The notes: generated from the sequence alone by a model not told the origin. DNA of 64,000 bases from SHAN690 sp041391765 (GCA_041391765.1 JAWKNJ010000017.1:82632-146631), one strand, 5' to 3'. Counted from the stretch's first letter, positions 34,945 to 44,913 are shown. Made by a program: numbers and translations.

Positions 34945-37900
34945 CTAGAAAAAGGCCCTAGCCTGAACGCCACCAGTGTGAATCATACGTAATCCCGGTG
35001 ACTGGCGCCCGTTATAATTTAGGCTCACTTGCAGATTGTTGGAAAGAGTACGTTGGTAGGAAACTCCCCAAGTAGCATTCAATCCGGGCTGAAGCCCATC
35101 GAGCATTTCAAATCCAACTGCACTTTCAATTGAACCGTTGTAGGTGATCTGTATAAGGCTAATGTTTGTGATAAGACTTCCTTTTTCCGGAGAGCTCAGC
35201 GTAAACTCCATACCTCCTTTGGTGGAGTAGGAACGCTCTCCGCCACCGATGTTGAGAAGACTGTCCAATCGGTTCCGTTGTTCCTTGTAGTTGTACAGAA
35301 TACTCAACCTCCATTTTGTTCCGGGCTGCAGACTCAGCTTCGGTTCGATCTCCTGATAGAAAATGTTGTAGTTCCTAGCACTTAGCGATCCGGCATTTGA
35401 TGAGGTTATTTTGTTTCCTTGTTCACCGCGAGCTTCCAAACCGAGGAAGTCTGTGAAATTCCATCGAAACCCAAGGCCGGTTTTTTCCAATGATCGTGAC
35501 TCGAAACCAGTGGTCAGGAAGTTTCTGCCTTCCAATCGTTGGTAGTTAACATCAGCACCGAATATGGGATGACTCTGGTTGAAGTAAAAAATATTGCGGA
35601 GGTTAGAGTTGGTCGACTGCAATACCGTGTCGGCAAGATCAAAAAGGAATGGGTTGAACTGTTCGATCAACGGAATTTGGTAGTTTTTTCTGTCCACAGC
35701 ATAAGAGAACTGGTCACTGAAATGGCTTATGATACGAAAGGCGGCAACAGAGCTTCTGTTCCAGATGGCTGAAGGGCGAAGGAATAGCGATTGACTAAAC
35801 TGATTCGTGTAGGACCGGATATATTCATCGGTTGGTACAAAGACCTTTAAATAGTTGGCCGAAGCGATCTGGTCAGCCTGAACGGCTTGTTCGAATTCGT
35901 TCAATTCCTTCTGTCCGTTATCGTTGTAGTCGATATGAATATGCGTTCCTTGCCCAGGGGTGGTTTCCAAGTAGATGTATTCTTTGCGGTTTTCCAAACC
36001 GGAGCCAATTTCATAGAACGTAGAAGAGGTCACACTTCCTTTGAATGCTCGGAAAGTGTATTCAGCCCTCGAAATAAGCGTGTTCTCCTTTTTTTGTTGA
36101 GTCAGCTTTTGGTCTAGGATTTCCAGTGTTCTGTAGTTGACCCGTACCCCCAATTGTGAATTAGTCCACTTGCGCAGTTCCATTTGATATCCATATATTT
36201 TAGCAAAGGTTGCTTTTGCCAAAATCGATGAATCTTTCAGCCAATCAGTTCGTTCCGCATACGATAGTCTGTGCAGGTTTTGTGCGCTGTCTTCATTGGT
36301 TACAGAGCCTTCCCATTCCCAAAAACGGTAGCTCAAGTTGTTCAGGGTGTCAGCCACTGGATCATAGCGTTTGTTTTGTTCAAAATCATCCTTGTAGCCC
36401 AGTTGAATCCGCCATATTGGCACTGTAACCAAAGAGTTGTGCTGGAAGTAATCGCTCGTCACAAGACTCCCATTTTGGTTGGTGAGGCTGGCATCATACG
36501 AGCCTTTCAGGTGCTTAAATCCGGTGTTCATTCCTATGGAATTTTGAATTCCCTGAAAGTCGTTTCCTGCATTGAATGACTTGATTCCATAAACTGTCTT
36601 GAACACTTTTGAATGGGCGGCTCCCAGCTCCGCTCCCAGAATATTCTGATTATCGTGAATTTTAAGATCGCGGATGTTCCAGTCGCGATCGAATTCAACT
36701 GGACGAAACCGCTCTATTTGTTGAAAGGTGTTCTGAACGAATTCAAAGTCCAGACCTGCAATGGCTCGCCAGTACCCGTCAATGGGCTGTTCTCCCTTAA
36801 TGGCGATTTTTGAAGCCATGCCCAGATCATCACTTTTATCGGCTGTGCTGAAGGTGTTGATGTCGTATTGAGTTCCCGCCCATTCCACGGAAGCCGTGAT
36901 ACCATCTGTGATTTTGTATTCTCCGGAAATGGAGGCCATCTGTCGCGTTTTTGGTGTCACTAGCAAAACGACCGGCTCGAAATTACCCTGCGAAACCCCA
37001 TTAATCGGGGGCACCCATTGATAAATCCTGCCGAAAGCTAGTAGGTCACCTTGTACGTAGTTTCCATTTCCAAAACCGACCTCAGAAAAGGTTGCCTGAA
37101 AGTGAGCTTTGTTTGGGTCAGTGGAATAAATCAAAACGTCTTTGGCTACCAAGCTGTCATCACGCAATGGGTCATAGTAAACCGTATCTCGTTGTTCATA
37201 CAACAGTTGATTTTCAGTAAACATGACAGAATCAAGACTAGAGGCAATGGCTTCATCCAAACTGTCACCAATCGAGCGAAGCACACTTTTTTGTGCATCG
37301 GTCAAGTCTTGTTGAAGCGGCTGGTTTTTTGAATCTTGTTCCGAGTACATGCTGAAGTTCAGCTTCATTTTTTGTGATTCGTAACCGGAACTGGCGTAGA
37401 TCAGCGAACGAGCATAATTACGGTCAGAGTACTGATATTCAGCCAAAATTCTGCGATCCTTCGTGACGGGCACTTTAGCCGTAAAGGTCAATTCAGAGGT
37501 GTTGTAGTTGATAACATAGTCATTCTCCTGACCGCGCACCAATAGTCGGCCATCGAGATAAATGCGCTCTGTTCCTGATAGAACAACAATGAATTGTTCT
37601 CCTTCAGCACCAGATAGTCTGTACGGGCCTTGATTACCTTCAATTCCCTGAATGGTTTTTCGGGCAAATTTGCCTCGAGAAACAGCACCGCTGGCATCAG
37701 CGGTGATCACCTTTTGACTGTCTCCTTTTACTGGGAAGTACACTCCCTCGTAACGCCCACCTTGTAGTTTTTTGTTGAACCGCATGAAGTAACCATCATC
37801 ATGCTCCACCTGAAAGTCCCCGGCCGTGATTCGATTATTGTCATCGTAAATTTGGATATAAACCTGATCGAAATCCTGCAGCTGTTGAGTGTTTCCATCA

Positions 37901-38478
37901 GGCTGAATCGGAATATTGTCGTCAGCGATAGCCGCCAGCATGCTAAACCGATCATTTAAATGTCCACTCAATTGAAGGTTCAGGCTGGAATTTACACTTA
38001 GGTTCTGATTGTTGCCGACCGTAATTCCTCGAGATACACTACCTCTTTTTTCCAGATCCCCAAGGTCTAATCCTGAAATCACCTGATTAGGATTATCGGA
38101 TCGAAATGGATTATAAACCCTATTTGGCTCGGTGATGAGCGAAAGCTCTTTATGACGATATGGTTCCGAAAAATTAAAAGGAAAGGATTCAAAAGAGCAT
38201 TCGATTTCAATAGGATAGGTTATTGATGCGTCCGTAACTAATAAAGTTCCAGATGCGAAATCCACGATATATTGGTTGGTGTTTAAACCAATGATTTTAA
38301 AGGATTCAGGCACGATGCTAAGCGAATCCAGCTGAGTTGTATCCCGGGTTATCGTGATTTTTCTCGTCACACTGTCCGAGATCTGAGCATGTCCCAAAAC
38401 GGCCATGTGCATGAAAAGTACCCCAGCAATAAACGAAGGAAATATGCGCAGTATTGAACTCACCGGAGGTTTTATCAA
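34945..38478 (-). CDS. Large outer-membrane beta-barrel-like protein, function unknown
   Basis: 1177 residues with a cleavable signal peptide (ending MAVLGHAQ). The N-terminal third has two conserved-looking blocks: GSVSRGITVGNNQNLSVNS then LNLQLSGHLNDRF, and DDNIPIQPDGNTQQLQDFD then ITAGDFQVEHDDGYFMRF. The middle has IYLDGRLLVRGQENDYVINY and FGNGNYVQGDLLAFGRIYQW. The rest is dominated by alternating aromatic strands and ends in Phe (RAFF), as outer-membrane barrels do. I know such proteins as conserved but uncharacterised in Bacteroidota. It is not part of an obvious operon: the convergent neighbour ends two bases away and the upstream neighbour is divergent. Confidence 0.7.
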   Translation of the reverse strand: MIKPPVSSILRIFPSFIAGVLFMHMAVLGHAQISDSVTRKITITRDTTQLDSLSIVPESFKIIGLNTNQYIVDFASGTLLVTDASITYPIEIECSFESFPFNFSEPYRHKELSLITEPNRVYNPFRSDNPNQVISGLDLGDLEKRGSVSRGITVGNNQNLSVNSSLNLQLSGHLNDRFSMLAAIADDNIPIQPDGNTQQLQDFDQVYIQIYDDNNRITAGDFQVEHDDGYFMRFNKKLQGGRYEGVYFPVKGDSQKVITADASGAVSRGKFARKTIQGIEGNQGPYRLSGAEGEQFIVVLSGTERIYLDGRLLVRGQENDYVINYNTSELTFTAKVPVTKDRRILAEYQYSDRNYARSLIYASSGYESQKMKLNFSMYSEQDSKNQPLQQDLTDAQKSVLRSIGDSLDEAIASSLDSVMFTENQLLYEQRDTVYYDPLRDDSLVAKDVLIYSTDPNKAHFQATFSEVGFGNGNYVQGDLLAFGRIYQWVPPINGVSQGNFEPVVLLVTPKTRQMASISGEYKITDGITASVEWAGTQYDINTFSTADKSDDLGMASKIAIKGEQPIDGYWRAIAGLDFEFVQNTFQQIERFRPVEFDRDWNIRDLKIHDNQNILGAELGAAHSKVFKTVYGIKSFNAGNDFQGIQNSIGMNTGFKHLKGSYDASLTNQNGSLVTSDYFQHNSLVTVPIWRIQLGYKDDFEQNKRYDPVADTLNNLSYRFWEWEGSVTNEDSAQNLHRLSYAERTDWLKDSSILAKATFAKIYGYQMELRKWTNSQLGVRVNYRTLEILDQKLTQQKKENTLISRAEYTFRAFKGSVTSSTFYEIGSGLENRKEYIYLETTPGQGTHIHIDYNDNGQKELNEFEQAVQADQIASANYLKVFVPTDEYIRSYTNQFSQSLFLRPSAIWNRSSVAAFRIISHFSDQFSYAVDRKNYQIPLIEQFNPFLFDLADTVLQSTNSNLRNIFYFNQSHPIFGADVNYQRLEGRNFLTTGFESRSLEKTGLGFRWNFTDFLGLEARGEQGNKITSSNAGSLSARNYNIFYQEIEPKLSLQPGTKWRLSILYNYKEQRNRLDSLLNIGGGERSYSTKGGMEFTLSSPEKGSLITNISLIQITYNGSIESAVGFEMLDGLQPGLNATWGVSYQRTLSNNLQVSLNYNGRQSPGLRMIHTGGVQARAFF

Positions 38479-38625
38479 AGGGGGCTAAATGTCAGAAACA
38501 ATGGGAATTCCACTCTCAAAAGTCTCAAACATCTACTTTTAAGAAGATATCCGAAACTTACCATTGAGGATTGCGTATTGTGCAAGCATAATCAACGACA
38601 ACCCTTCTATTCTATTTTGATTGTT

Positions 38626-40347
38626 ATGCAGACCTTCATTCGACACGTCATCGTTGCTATTGCAATAACTACCGTTTCAGGTTGTGGATCGGATTCGAAT
38701 TCACAGAAAGAGCTCGCACTTGGTGGAATTGAATTAGGTGGTGTATTCAGACTGAACGAGGTGCATGATGTTCGAAGTCTATATCCGTTGGAAATTACGG
38801 AATCTACAGGTTATCGCATTGCAAGCCAAGTGTATCAAGGGCTCGTCAAGTTCGATCAGAGAACACTGGAGATAGAGCCTGCTTTGGCAGAGCGATGGGA
38901 GTCAAATACCGATGCTACCGAATGGACTTTTTTCTTGCGCAAAGGCGTAAAATTTCATGATGACCCGTGCTTTCCTGAGGGAAAGGGCCGTGAAATGACG
39001 GCAAACGATGTGAAGTGGTGCACGGAACAACTCTGTGCGCCAACAGCCGCTAATCAAATGTTTTGGCTGATTGACGGAAGGCTAAAGGGAGCGCAGGAAT
39101 TTTATAATGCAGGAGCAACAGGTAGCATATCAGGAATGGAAGTGCTAGACGATTATACGATTAAATTCAAGTTGGAGTACCCAATGTCAGGACTACTTCA
39201 GATATTGGCTCATAACGCCTTCTTTGTTTACCCTCAAGAAGCATTTAATCACTATGGAAAGGGCATGAGTACACATGCCGTTGGAACAGGTCCATTTAAA
39301 CTGGAGCTGTTCAAGCCGGGCGAGGTTTGTGTTTTAAGAAAGAATCAGAACTACTACGGACATGACATGCACGGTAATCAGCTACCTTATTTGGATGCTA
39401 TTCAAATATCATTCGTGAAAGACAAGAAGAGTGAGCTGCTAATGTTCAAGAACAAGGAGTTGGATATGATTTTTACCTTCCCTATTGAAATGTATGCGGA
39501 TGTTTTGACAAGTCTTAATGATGCCACCATGGGCCGAAATCAGGACTTTGAACCACAGGTTACTCCTTCGATGAGTATTCATTATTGTGCACTGCAGCAT
39601 CAAAGCAATGTGTTCAAGGATGGGCGCGTTCGCAGGGCTTTCAACATGGCAGTGGACAAAGAATCTATCGTGAATCATACGCTTCAAGGAGAAGGTTCCC
39701 CGGGGATTTATGGAGTAATTCCTCCGGCTTTCACAAAATATGATCAAAGCAAAGTAAACCGGACGGAGTATAATCCTGAAATGGCCAGAACTTTGTTCGC
39801 GCAGGCTGGATATCCTGACGGAAAAGGCTTCCCCGAAATAACGATGCAATTGTCGAGCGGAGGAACAAACTATGAGCTTGTTGCCCAGGTTTTAGTCTCT
39901 ATGCTTCATGAGAATTTGGGAGTGAACATTAAACTTCAGGTGCTTCCCATAGCCCAATTGCTAGATAATGCGGAAACTGGAAAGGCGACCATGTGGTATG
40001 ATGGATGGTTGGCGGATTACCCTGATCCAGAGAACTTTTTGCGTCTTTTTGTGTCCAACGAGTCAGACACTGTTCAGAGGGCGTACCTGAACAGCGTCAG
40101 GTATAGCAACCCGTTATATGATAGCCTGTACTATGATGCCATTCGAGAAACAGATGAAACGCAACGCTACGAGATTTACAGAAGCATGGATCAAATGCTG
40201 ATTCACGATGCGGTTATCATTCCGATCTATTACGAAGAGTTCACTCGCCTGATACCAGCGAGAGTCAAGAACTTTCCTCAAAACAGTATAGAGCACCGAG
40301 ATTTTTCGGAAGTGTGGATTTCCACACTCGATGAGCCGGAGGCATAA
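38626..40347 (+). CDS. Oligopeptide/nickel-type ABC transporter substrate-binding lipoprotein
   Basis: About 573 residues from ATG 38626, which opens a lipoprotein signal (MQTFIRHVIVAIAITTVSGC). The SBP_bac_5 (family 5) fold is supported by VYQGLVKFDQRTLEIEPALAERW, TFFLRKGVKFHDDP, the GTGPFKLELFKPGEVCVLRKN motif, RRAFNMAVDKESIV and WYDGWLADYPDPENFL. Such proteins bind oligopeptides, dipeptides or metal chelates; no permease or ATPase gene is adjacent, so it either uses a transporter encoded elsewhere or acts in peptide scavenging. It is followed by the OmpA-like lipoprotein gene, which appears to have its own promoter. Confidence 0.9.
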   Translation: MQTFIRHVIVAIAITTVSGCGSDSNSQKELALGGIELGGVFRLNEVHDVRSLYPLEITESTGYRIASQVYQGLVKFDQRTLEIEPALAERWESNTDATEWTFFLRKGVKFHDDPCFPEGKGREMTANDVKWCTEQLCAPTAANQMFWLIDGRLKGAQEFYNAGATGSISGMEVLDDYTIKFKLEYPMSGLLQILAHNAFFVYPQEAFNHYGKGMSTHAVGTGPFKLELFKPGEVCVLRKNQNYYGHDMHGNQLPYLDAIQISFVKDKKSELLMFKNKELDMIFTFPIEMYADVLTSLNDATMGRNQDFEPQVTPSMSIHYCALQHQSNVFKDGRVRRAFNMAVDKESIVNHTLQGEGSPGIYGVIPPAFTKYDQSKVNRTEYNPEMARTLFAQAGYPDGKGFPEITMQLSSGGTNYELVAQVLVSMLHENLGVNIKLQVLPIAQLLDNAETGKATMWYDGWLADYPDPENFLRLFVSNESDTVQRAYLNSVRYSNPLYDSLYYDAIRETDETQRYEIYRSMDQMLIHDAVIIPIYYEEFTRLIPARVKNFPQNSIEHRDFSEVWISTLDEPEA

Positions 40348-40406
40348 CGAAACAAGCACTGTTTATAAGTCGCTCATTCTCGCTTCATGCTGGCGATAAC
40401 GCAGAA

Positions 40407-40414
40407 TAGTTTTG
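40407..40414 (+). promoter_or_regulatory. Putative -7 element for the OmpA-like gene
   Basis: TAGTTTTG fits TAnnTTTG and sits 22 bases before ATG 40437. The same ten bases TAGTTTTGTC occur before the ELWxxDGT gene at 57343. No clear TTG -33 partner is visible. Confidence 0.35.
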
Positions 40415-40436
40415 TCCTTTACTAAATGCGTTCGAT

Positions 40437-41432
40437 ATGAGAAGATTGATATTCCCGCTATTCATGGTATTGGCCGCGGCCTCATGTGTTCCATCAAAGC
40501 AATACAATGATCTTAAAGCTTCGCAGGAGAAATGCGAAACGGAGCGCCAGGACCTTGTGTCAAAAAACCGCTCACTTTCTGCTGAAAACGATGAGTTGAA
40601 AGCAGATATCAAACGACTCACAAGAATGTCCGAAGAGTTAAAATCTGACACTTCGAGAATCAATCAGAGCGCAAGACAAGCTCGACTAGAGCAGGAAAGG
40701 CTCACAAAGTTGAATTCGGATATTATGGCCAAACTCGAATCTGCAAAGGCTTCAGGAAATGAAGAAAACCGAAAACTGGTGGAAGTTCTCAGGCAAACCC
40801 AGGAAGACTTATTGAGACGAGAAGATAAGCTTCGAGAGCTGGAGCGACAGTTGAACGCGAAAGAGAAAAGACTTAGCGACCTAGAATCAGAATTAAGAGA
40901 AAGAGAAGCAAGAGTGAAAGAATTGGAAGATTTAATTGCACAGAAGGACGAGGCTGTGCGTGCCTTGAAAGAGCGTATTGCCGAGGCGCTGCTTGGGTTT
41001 AAGGATAAAGGATTGACCGTAGAACAGAAGAACGGAAAAATCTACGTGAGCTTGGAGGCTAAACTGCTCTTCCCAAGCGGAAGTACGGTGGTAAATGAAG
41101 AAGGAAAAAAGGCATTGGTTGATTTAGCCAGCGTGGTTAAAGATGAAAAAGACATCACAATATTAGTGGAAGGTCATACAGATACAGATCCATTTAATGG
41201 GGGTGGCGCCATCAAGGACAACTGGGATCTGAGCGTAATGCGGGCGACATCGGTGGTTAAGATCATGACTGCCGAAGGCAAGATGGACCCAAAAATGTTG
41301 ACAGCAGCGGGCCGAGGTGAGTTTGTGCCTGTGGCTGAGAACAACACTCCAGAAGGCAAAGCCAAGAACCGAAGGATTGAAATAATCCTCACTCCTAATC
41401 TAGACGAACTATTCCAGATTATTAATGAGTAG
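40437..41432 (+). CDS. OmpA-family lipoprotein with long coiled coil
   Basis: 331 residues. The lipoprotein signal ends VLAAASC. Residues 25 to about 185 form a heptad-rich coiled coil (RQLNAKEKRLSDLESEL, EREARVKELEDL). The C-terminal 120 residues are an OmpA peptidoglycan-binding domain: YVSLEAKLLFPSGSTVV, ILVEGHTDTDPF, NWDLSVMRATSVVKIM, TAAGRGEFVPVAENN and NRRIEIILTP. It should be anchored by lipid to the outer membrane (inner leaflet) and grip the murein, keeping envelope layers together. It could be one of several Pal-like proteins typical of Bacteroidota. Confidence 0.9.
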   Translation: MRRLIFPLFMVLAAASCVPSKQYNDLKASQEKCETERQDLVSKNRSLSAENDELKADIKRLTRMSEELKSDTSRINQSARQARLEQERLTKLNSDIMAKLESAKASGNEENRKLVEVLRQTQEDLLRREDKLRELERQLNAKEKRLSDLESELREREARVKELEDLIAQKDEAVRALKERIAEALLGFKDKGLTVEQKNGKIYVSLEAKLLFPSGSTVVNEEGKKALVDLASVVKDEKDITILVEGHTDTDPFNGGGAIKDNWDLSVMRATSVVKIMTAEGKMDPKMLTAAGRGEFVPVAENNTPEGKAKNRRIEIILTPNLDELFQIINE

Positions 41433-41476
41433 AATCAACGGGTAAGGCATAGCGTATAAGGCTATTTTTGCTCGCT

Positions 41477-42763
41477 ATGGCGAATGCAGCGAAGAACTTT
41501 GTAGAGGAATTAAAATGGCGTGGAATGATCCACGACATGACACCCGGAACCGAAGAATTATTCAAGAACCCCGGAGTTAAGGGATATGTTGGATTCGACC
41601 CGACCGCTGATTCTCTGGGAATCGGTAACATGGTGCCGGTGATGATGCTGACTCACTTTCAGCGATGTGGTAACAAACCTATTGCATTGGTTGGCGGTGC
41701 CACAGGCATGGTGGGTGACCCTAGCGGAAAGTCCTCTGAGCGAAATCTATTGAGCTTGGAGCAAATTGAACACAATGTCAATTCGCAGCGAAAACAGTTA
41801 GAGAAGTTCCTCGATTTTGAGGGAGAAAACGCAGCCTCCATTGTCAACAACATCGATTGGTTCAAGGATTTTGGCTTTCTGGAGTTTATCCGTGATGTCG
41901 GCAAGCACATCAGTGTGAATTACATGATGGCTAAGGATTCTGTCAAGAATCGATTAGAAACGGGAATGTCATTCACCGAGTTCAGCTACCAGTTGATTCA
42001 GGGCTATGACTTCTATCACTTGTGGAAACATCACGGGTGTCAAATCCAAATGGGCGGAAGCGATCAGTGGGGAAACATTACCACCGGAACCGAATTGATC
42101 AGACGAATGGAAGGGGGCGAGGCGAGCGCATTAACGACACCACTGATCAAGAAGGCAGATGGAACAAAGTTCGGTAAGTCCGAAGGCGGTAACGTTTGGC
42201 TAGATCCAAATAGAACATCGCCATATAAATTCTATCAGTTTTTGCTCAACACAGCCGATGCAGATGTGAGCACATATATGCGCGTATTTTCAGTGAAGGG
42301 TCAAGAGGAGATTGAAGCACTTGAAAGTGAACACAACGCTGCTCCACACCTGCGTGTTATGCAAAAGGCATTAGCAGAAGAATTGACCGCAAGAGTTCAT
42401 TCTCAAGAAGATGTTATCAGAGCAATGGACGCCAGTGAGGTGCTGTTCGGTAAAGCGACAAGTGAATCACTTAAGAGCCTAGATGAAGTAACGATATTGG
42501 ACGTTTTTGAAGGGGTTCCGCAAGCCATGGTGTCCAAATCGGCAATAGAGTCAGGCTGTAACATTGTCGAACTGCTCGTGGAACGAACGGGTTTCCTTGC
42601 TTCTAATGGTGAGGCAAGACGAGCACTTAAGGAGAGTAGTATTTCAGTGAACAAGGAGAAAGTTGGGGATGAATTTTCAACCTCGTCCACAGACCTCATC
42701 AGCGGGAAGTATTTATTGCTTCAGCGGGGTAAGAAGAATTACTTTCTGGTAATTGCCGAGTAG
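41477..42763 (+). CDS. tyrS: Tyrosyl-tRNA synthetase
   Basis: About 428 residues from ATG 41477; TTG 41468 is an alternative. Class I motifs: GFDPTADSLGIGNMVP (HIGH region), QGYDFYHLW, QMGGSDQWGNITTG and KFGKSEGGNVWLD (KMSKS region). The C-terminal S4 RNA-binding domain (IVELLVERTGFLASNGEARRAL) is present. The enzyme charges tRNA-Tyr. A TATTTTTG at 41463-41470 resembles a -7 element, which would put transcription start almost at the ATG (a leaderless or very short leader). The gene converges with the imelysin gene two bases later. Confidence 0.96.
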   Translation: MANAAKNFVEELKWRGMIHDMTPGTEELFKNPGVKGYVGFDPTADSLGIGNMVPVMMLTHFQRCGNKPIALVGGATGMVGDPSGKSSERNLLSLEQIEHNVNSQRKQLEKFLDFEGENAASIVNNIDWFKDFGFLEFIRDVGKHISVNYMMAKDSVKNRLETGMSFTEFSYQLIQGYDFYHLWKHHGCQIQMGGSDQWGNITTGTELIRRMEGGEASALTTPLIKKADGTKFGKSEGGNVWLDPNRTSPYKFYQFLLNTADADVSTYMRVFSVKGQEEIEALESEHNAAPHLRVMQKALAEELTARVHSQEDVIRAMDASEVLFGKATSESLKSLDEVTILDVFEGVPQAMVSKSAIESGCNIVELLVERTGFLASNGEARRALKESSISVNKEKVGDEFSTSSTDLISGKYLLLQRGKKNYFLVIAE

Positions 42764-42765
42764 CT

Positions 42766-44034
42766 TTAATTCGGCAATTTCGTGACCAAGCCGAAGCCGT
42801 TGCGATCAGCCACTTCGTACATCAGATCTTCAAGTTTCATAAGATGATCAGCCGTTTCTCTTACCGGACCGTTGCCTTTGACGGCCTCTTGGGTGATATA
42901 CCAATCGAACGGAGAAGGTATAGTGTCCGCTGATGATCGCGCATCATCCAGTGTTTCCTGAACCAATTCTTCGAGACCCGAATCCATAGTTACTATCAAT
43001 TCATGGATGGACTTTCCTGCTACGAGCGAGGCAACATTCTTAGACTCATAAATGCCGTTGTATACAATTTCGATTCCTTCAACAGCATAACCAAGCTCAA
43101 TGGATGTGTTGTCACTGAAAGGAGACATTTCCAAATCCGGATTGACTTGGTTTAGAGGTAGCAAGAGAGCTCGATCAGCGAGCTCGGACTTCGCCAATGT
43201 TCCGATTCCCATGAGAATATTGCGAAGGGCTTCATTAACGTCTAAAGCAAGAAAATCAGTGCGGTAGTTTTCAATTCCCACCTCGCTCCACTCGTTTTGT
43301 AGGATGGTTAAATGATCAACTAATAGATCTGCGCAAATTCGGAGCATGGCCGCTCTGCGAGTGGCATTTTTAGTTCCCGGATAACTCGGGATGAACTCAT
43401 AATATTCTCTCAAGCCTGGAGTTGCCTGTGCAACATCGGCAGTGTCGAATGACCAGAGAAGGTATTCCAAAACATGGAACCCAGTTGAAATGTATCCCCC
43501 ATCATAATGTTCATTGATCGCCACCAGCGAGTCTTTCGAGAGCTTCTTTATAAGCGATGGGTCATTCACGATACCCGAGAATCCTTTGGGCGTTTGATCC
43601 ACGAATTCTTCGCGAATTGGCCACGCATCAATAAGTCGGTCTAGGTGGCGTTCATCATCAATGGGTCCATTCGAAAACCGCAGCACGTAACAACGCATGT
43701 AGGCAAAGTGTGCGTTGCGCCATGCGAGTTGAGCTGCGCTTAACCCATCACCGCTTGGATCTTTTACGAATTGATGAACAGCTGTGTCAAAAGCGATCGC
43801 TTCGATCAAGGCATCCGTGTAAAGAGCATATGCGATGTTTGCATGATTCTCCATGATCTCATGCTTTTCGCTCTCATATTTTTCACCGTAGTTGCAGCTA
43901 CGATCGTCTCTTTCTGCTTTAGGATCGTAGTTGATGGCTGAGGGATCTGTGCAACCTTTTTCGCGGCAAGATTCAAATGCCAATGCCAAAATGAGTGTAG
44001 AAAACAGACAAATATTCGAAAGCCGTATCGCCAT
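42766..44034 (-). CDS. Imelysin-family (IrpA-like) lipoprotein
   Basis: About 422 residues from ATG 44034. The lipoprotein signal ends LAFESC, then comes a compact cysteine motif (EKGCTDPSAINYDPKAERDD, with a second Cys-Asn-Tyr). The imelysin domain shows ANIAYALYTDALIEAI, AWRNAHFAYMRCYVLRFSNG, IDAWPIREEFVD and the GxHxxE-type motif GFHVLEYLLW, with the terminal four-helix half (LQNEWSEVG, ETADHLMKLEDLMYEV). Imelysins are surface or periplasmic lipoproteins linked with iron uptake. No iron transport genes are beside it. It ends next to tyrS and begins just downstream of a strong terminator. Confidence 0.9.
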   Translation of the reverse strand: MAIRLSNICLFSTLILALAFESCREKGCTDPSAINYDPKAERDDRSCNYGEKYESEKHEIMENHANIAYALYTDALIEAIAFDTAVHQFVKDPSGDGLSAAQLAWRNAHFAYMRCYVLRFSNGPIDDERHLDRLIDAWPIREEFVDQTPKGFSGIVNDPSLIKKLSKDSLVAINEHYDGGYISTGFHVLEYLLWSFDTADVAQATPGLREYYEFIPSYPGTKNATRRAAMLRICADLLVDHLTILQNEWSEVGIENYRTDFLALDVNEALRNILMGIGTLAKSELADRALLLPLNQVNPDLEMSPFSDNTSIELGYAVEGIEIVYNGIYESKNVASLVAGKSIHELIVTMDSGLEELVQETLDDARSSADTIPSPFDWYITQEAVKGNGPVRETADHLMKLEDLMYEVADRNGFGLVTKLPN

Positions 44035-44053
44035 GATCGCGCAAAGTAACGGC

Positions 44054-44080
44054 AAAAAAAAGCCGACCAAGTGGTCGGCT
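44054..44080 (-). terminator. Rho-independent terminator of the 44101-44913 gene
   Basis: AGCCGACC-AAGT-GGTCGGCT (44061-44080) is a perfect eight-base-pair stem with a four-base loop, followed on the minus strand by seven T residues (44054-44060). It lies 21 bases after the stop at 44101 and separates that gene from imelysin. Confidence 0.9.
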
Positions 44081-44100
44081 TTGATCCTGTTTGGTTGTTT

Positions 44101-44913
44101 TTATTTCTGAGTTAGCTTCCAGGTATAAGTATTCTCATACTTGGAAGTGCCGTCTTCATCAGTAAATGAATTGGAGTTGGTGTATTCAACTTCCATCTCA
44201 CCTTTCTTAAGTTCAACAACATTCCAAAGCCAAGTTACGCCATCTTTAACGCTGGATTCGGTTCCATCCTCTGATGTCTGCACCTTGCTGTAGTCATAGT
44301 TACCGGAGTTGTTATACTCTTGCGTATATGTAGTTGAAGGATCCAATGCAGCGCCAGATTCTTCATCCATGTACGATATCTCAGTTACGAAATCCTCAGA
44401 TGTATGAGCTGGCTGAAAAACAATCTGCGAATTCGGCTCAATTTCATCACCAGCGTCCCCTGTTAATGTGTACAGGCCAGATTCAGAGTATGTCCCCTTG
44501 CGTTTTTTAGCGGCCACCATGCTTCCACCATATTGGGCATTGTCCTCATCGCCTCCTTCAACTGTATAGTAAGACCCCGCATATGACTCATCAAAAATAG
44601 TTGAGACGCGAGACATGGTATAATCTCCTGTTTTCTTGTCGAATGTAAAAGAGATGCTCATGTCGTTTTCCGTGGACATGGAAGTTGTGCCATTCGCGTC
44701 TTTATAGGTGGTTGTGACCTTTGACTTGGTGCCGTCAAATTCCTCCACGGTAGTGACGGAGCTTCCATCATCGTAAGTTGAAGTTGTGGTTATGGTTCCC
44801 GATGTAACCTCCCACTCTCCATCAAGTTTTTTCGTAGAAACGACCCCTTTGCTGCAACTTGCAAGCATCATTGTGCTGAGCATAAGGGATGCAAAAGCGT
44901 TAAAATTCTTCAT
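44101..44913 (-). CDS. Hypothetical lipoprotein, Thr/Ser- and acid-rich
   Basis: 270 residues with a lipoprotein signal ending MLASC. The sequence after it starts KLDGEWEVTSGTITTTS, resembling lipocalin-like (LDGxW) lipoproteins of Bacteroidota, and continues as a series of beta strands rich in Thr, Ser, Asp and Glu (TVEEFDGTKSKVTTTYKD, MSISFTFDKKTGDYTM), ending in YTWKLTQK. The function is unknown; a small barrel that binds a hydrophobic ligand is a guess. It has its own strong terminator, suggesting a monocistronic and perhaps well expressed gene. Confidence 0.8.
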   Translation of the reverse strand: MKNFNAFASLMLSTMMLASCSKGVVSTKKLDGEWEVTSGTITTTSTYDDGSSVTTVEEFDGTKSKVTTTYKDANGTTSMSTENDMSISFTFDKKTGDYTMSRVSTIFDESYAGSYYTVEGGDEDNAQYGGSMVAAKKRKGTYSESGLYTLTGDAGDEIEPNSQIVFQPAHTSEDFVTEISYMDEESGAALDPSTTYTQEYNNSGNYDYSKVQTSEDGTESSVKDGVTWLWNVVELKKGEMEVEYTNSNSFTDEDGTSKYENTYTWKLTQK

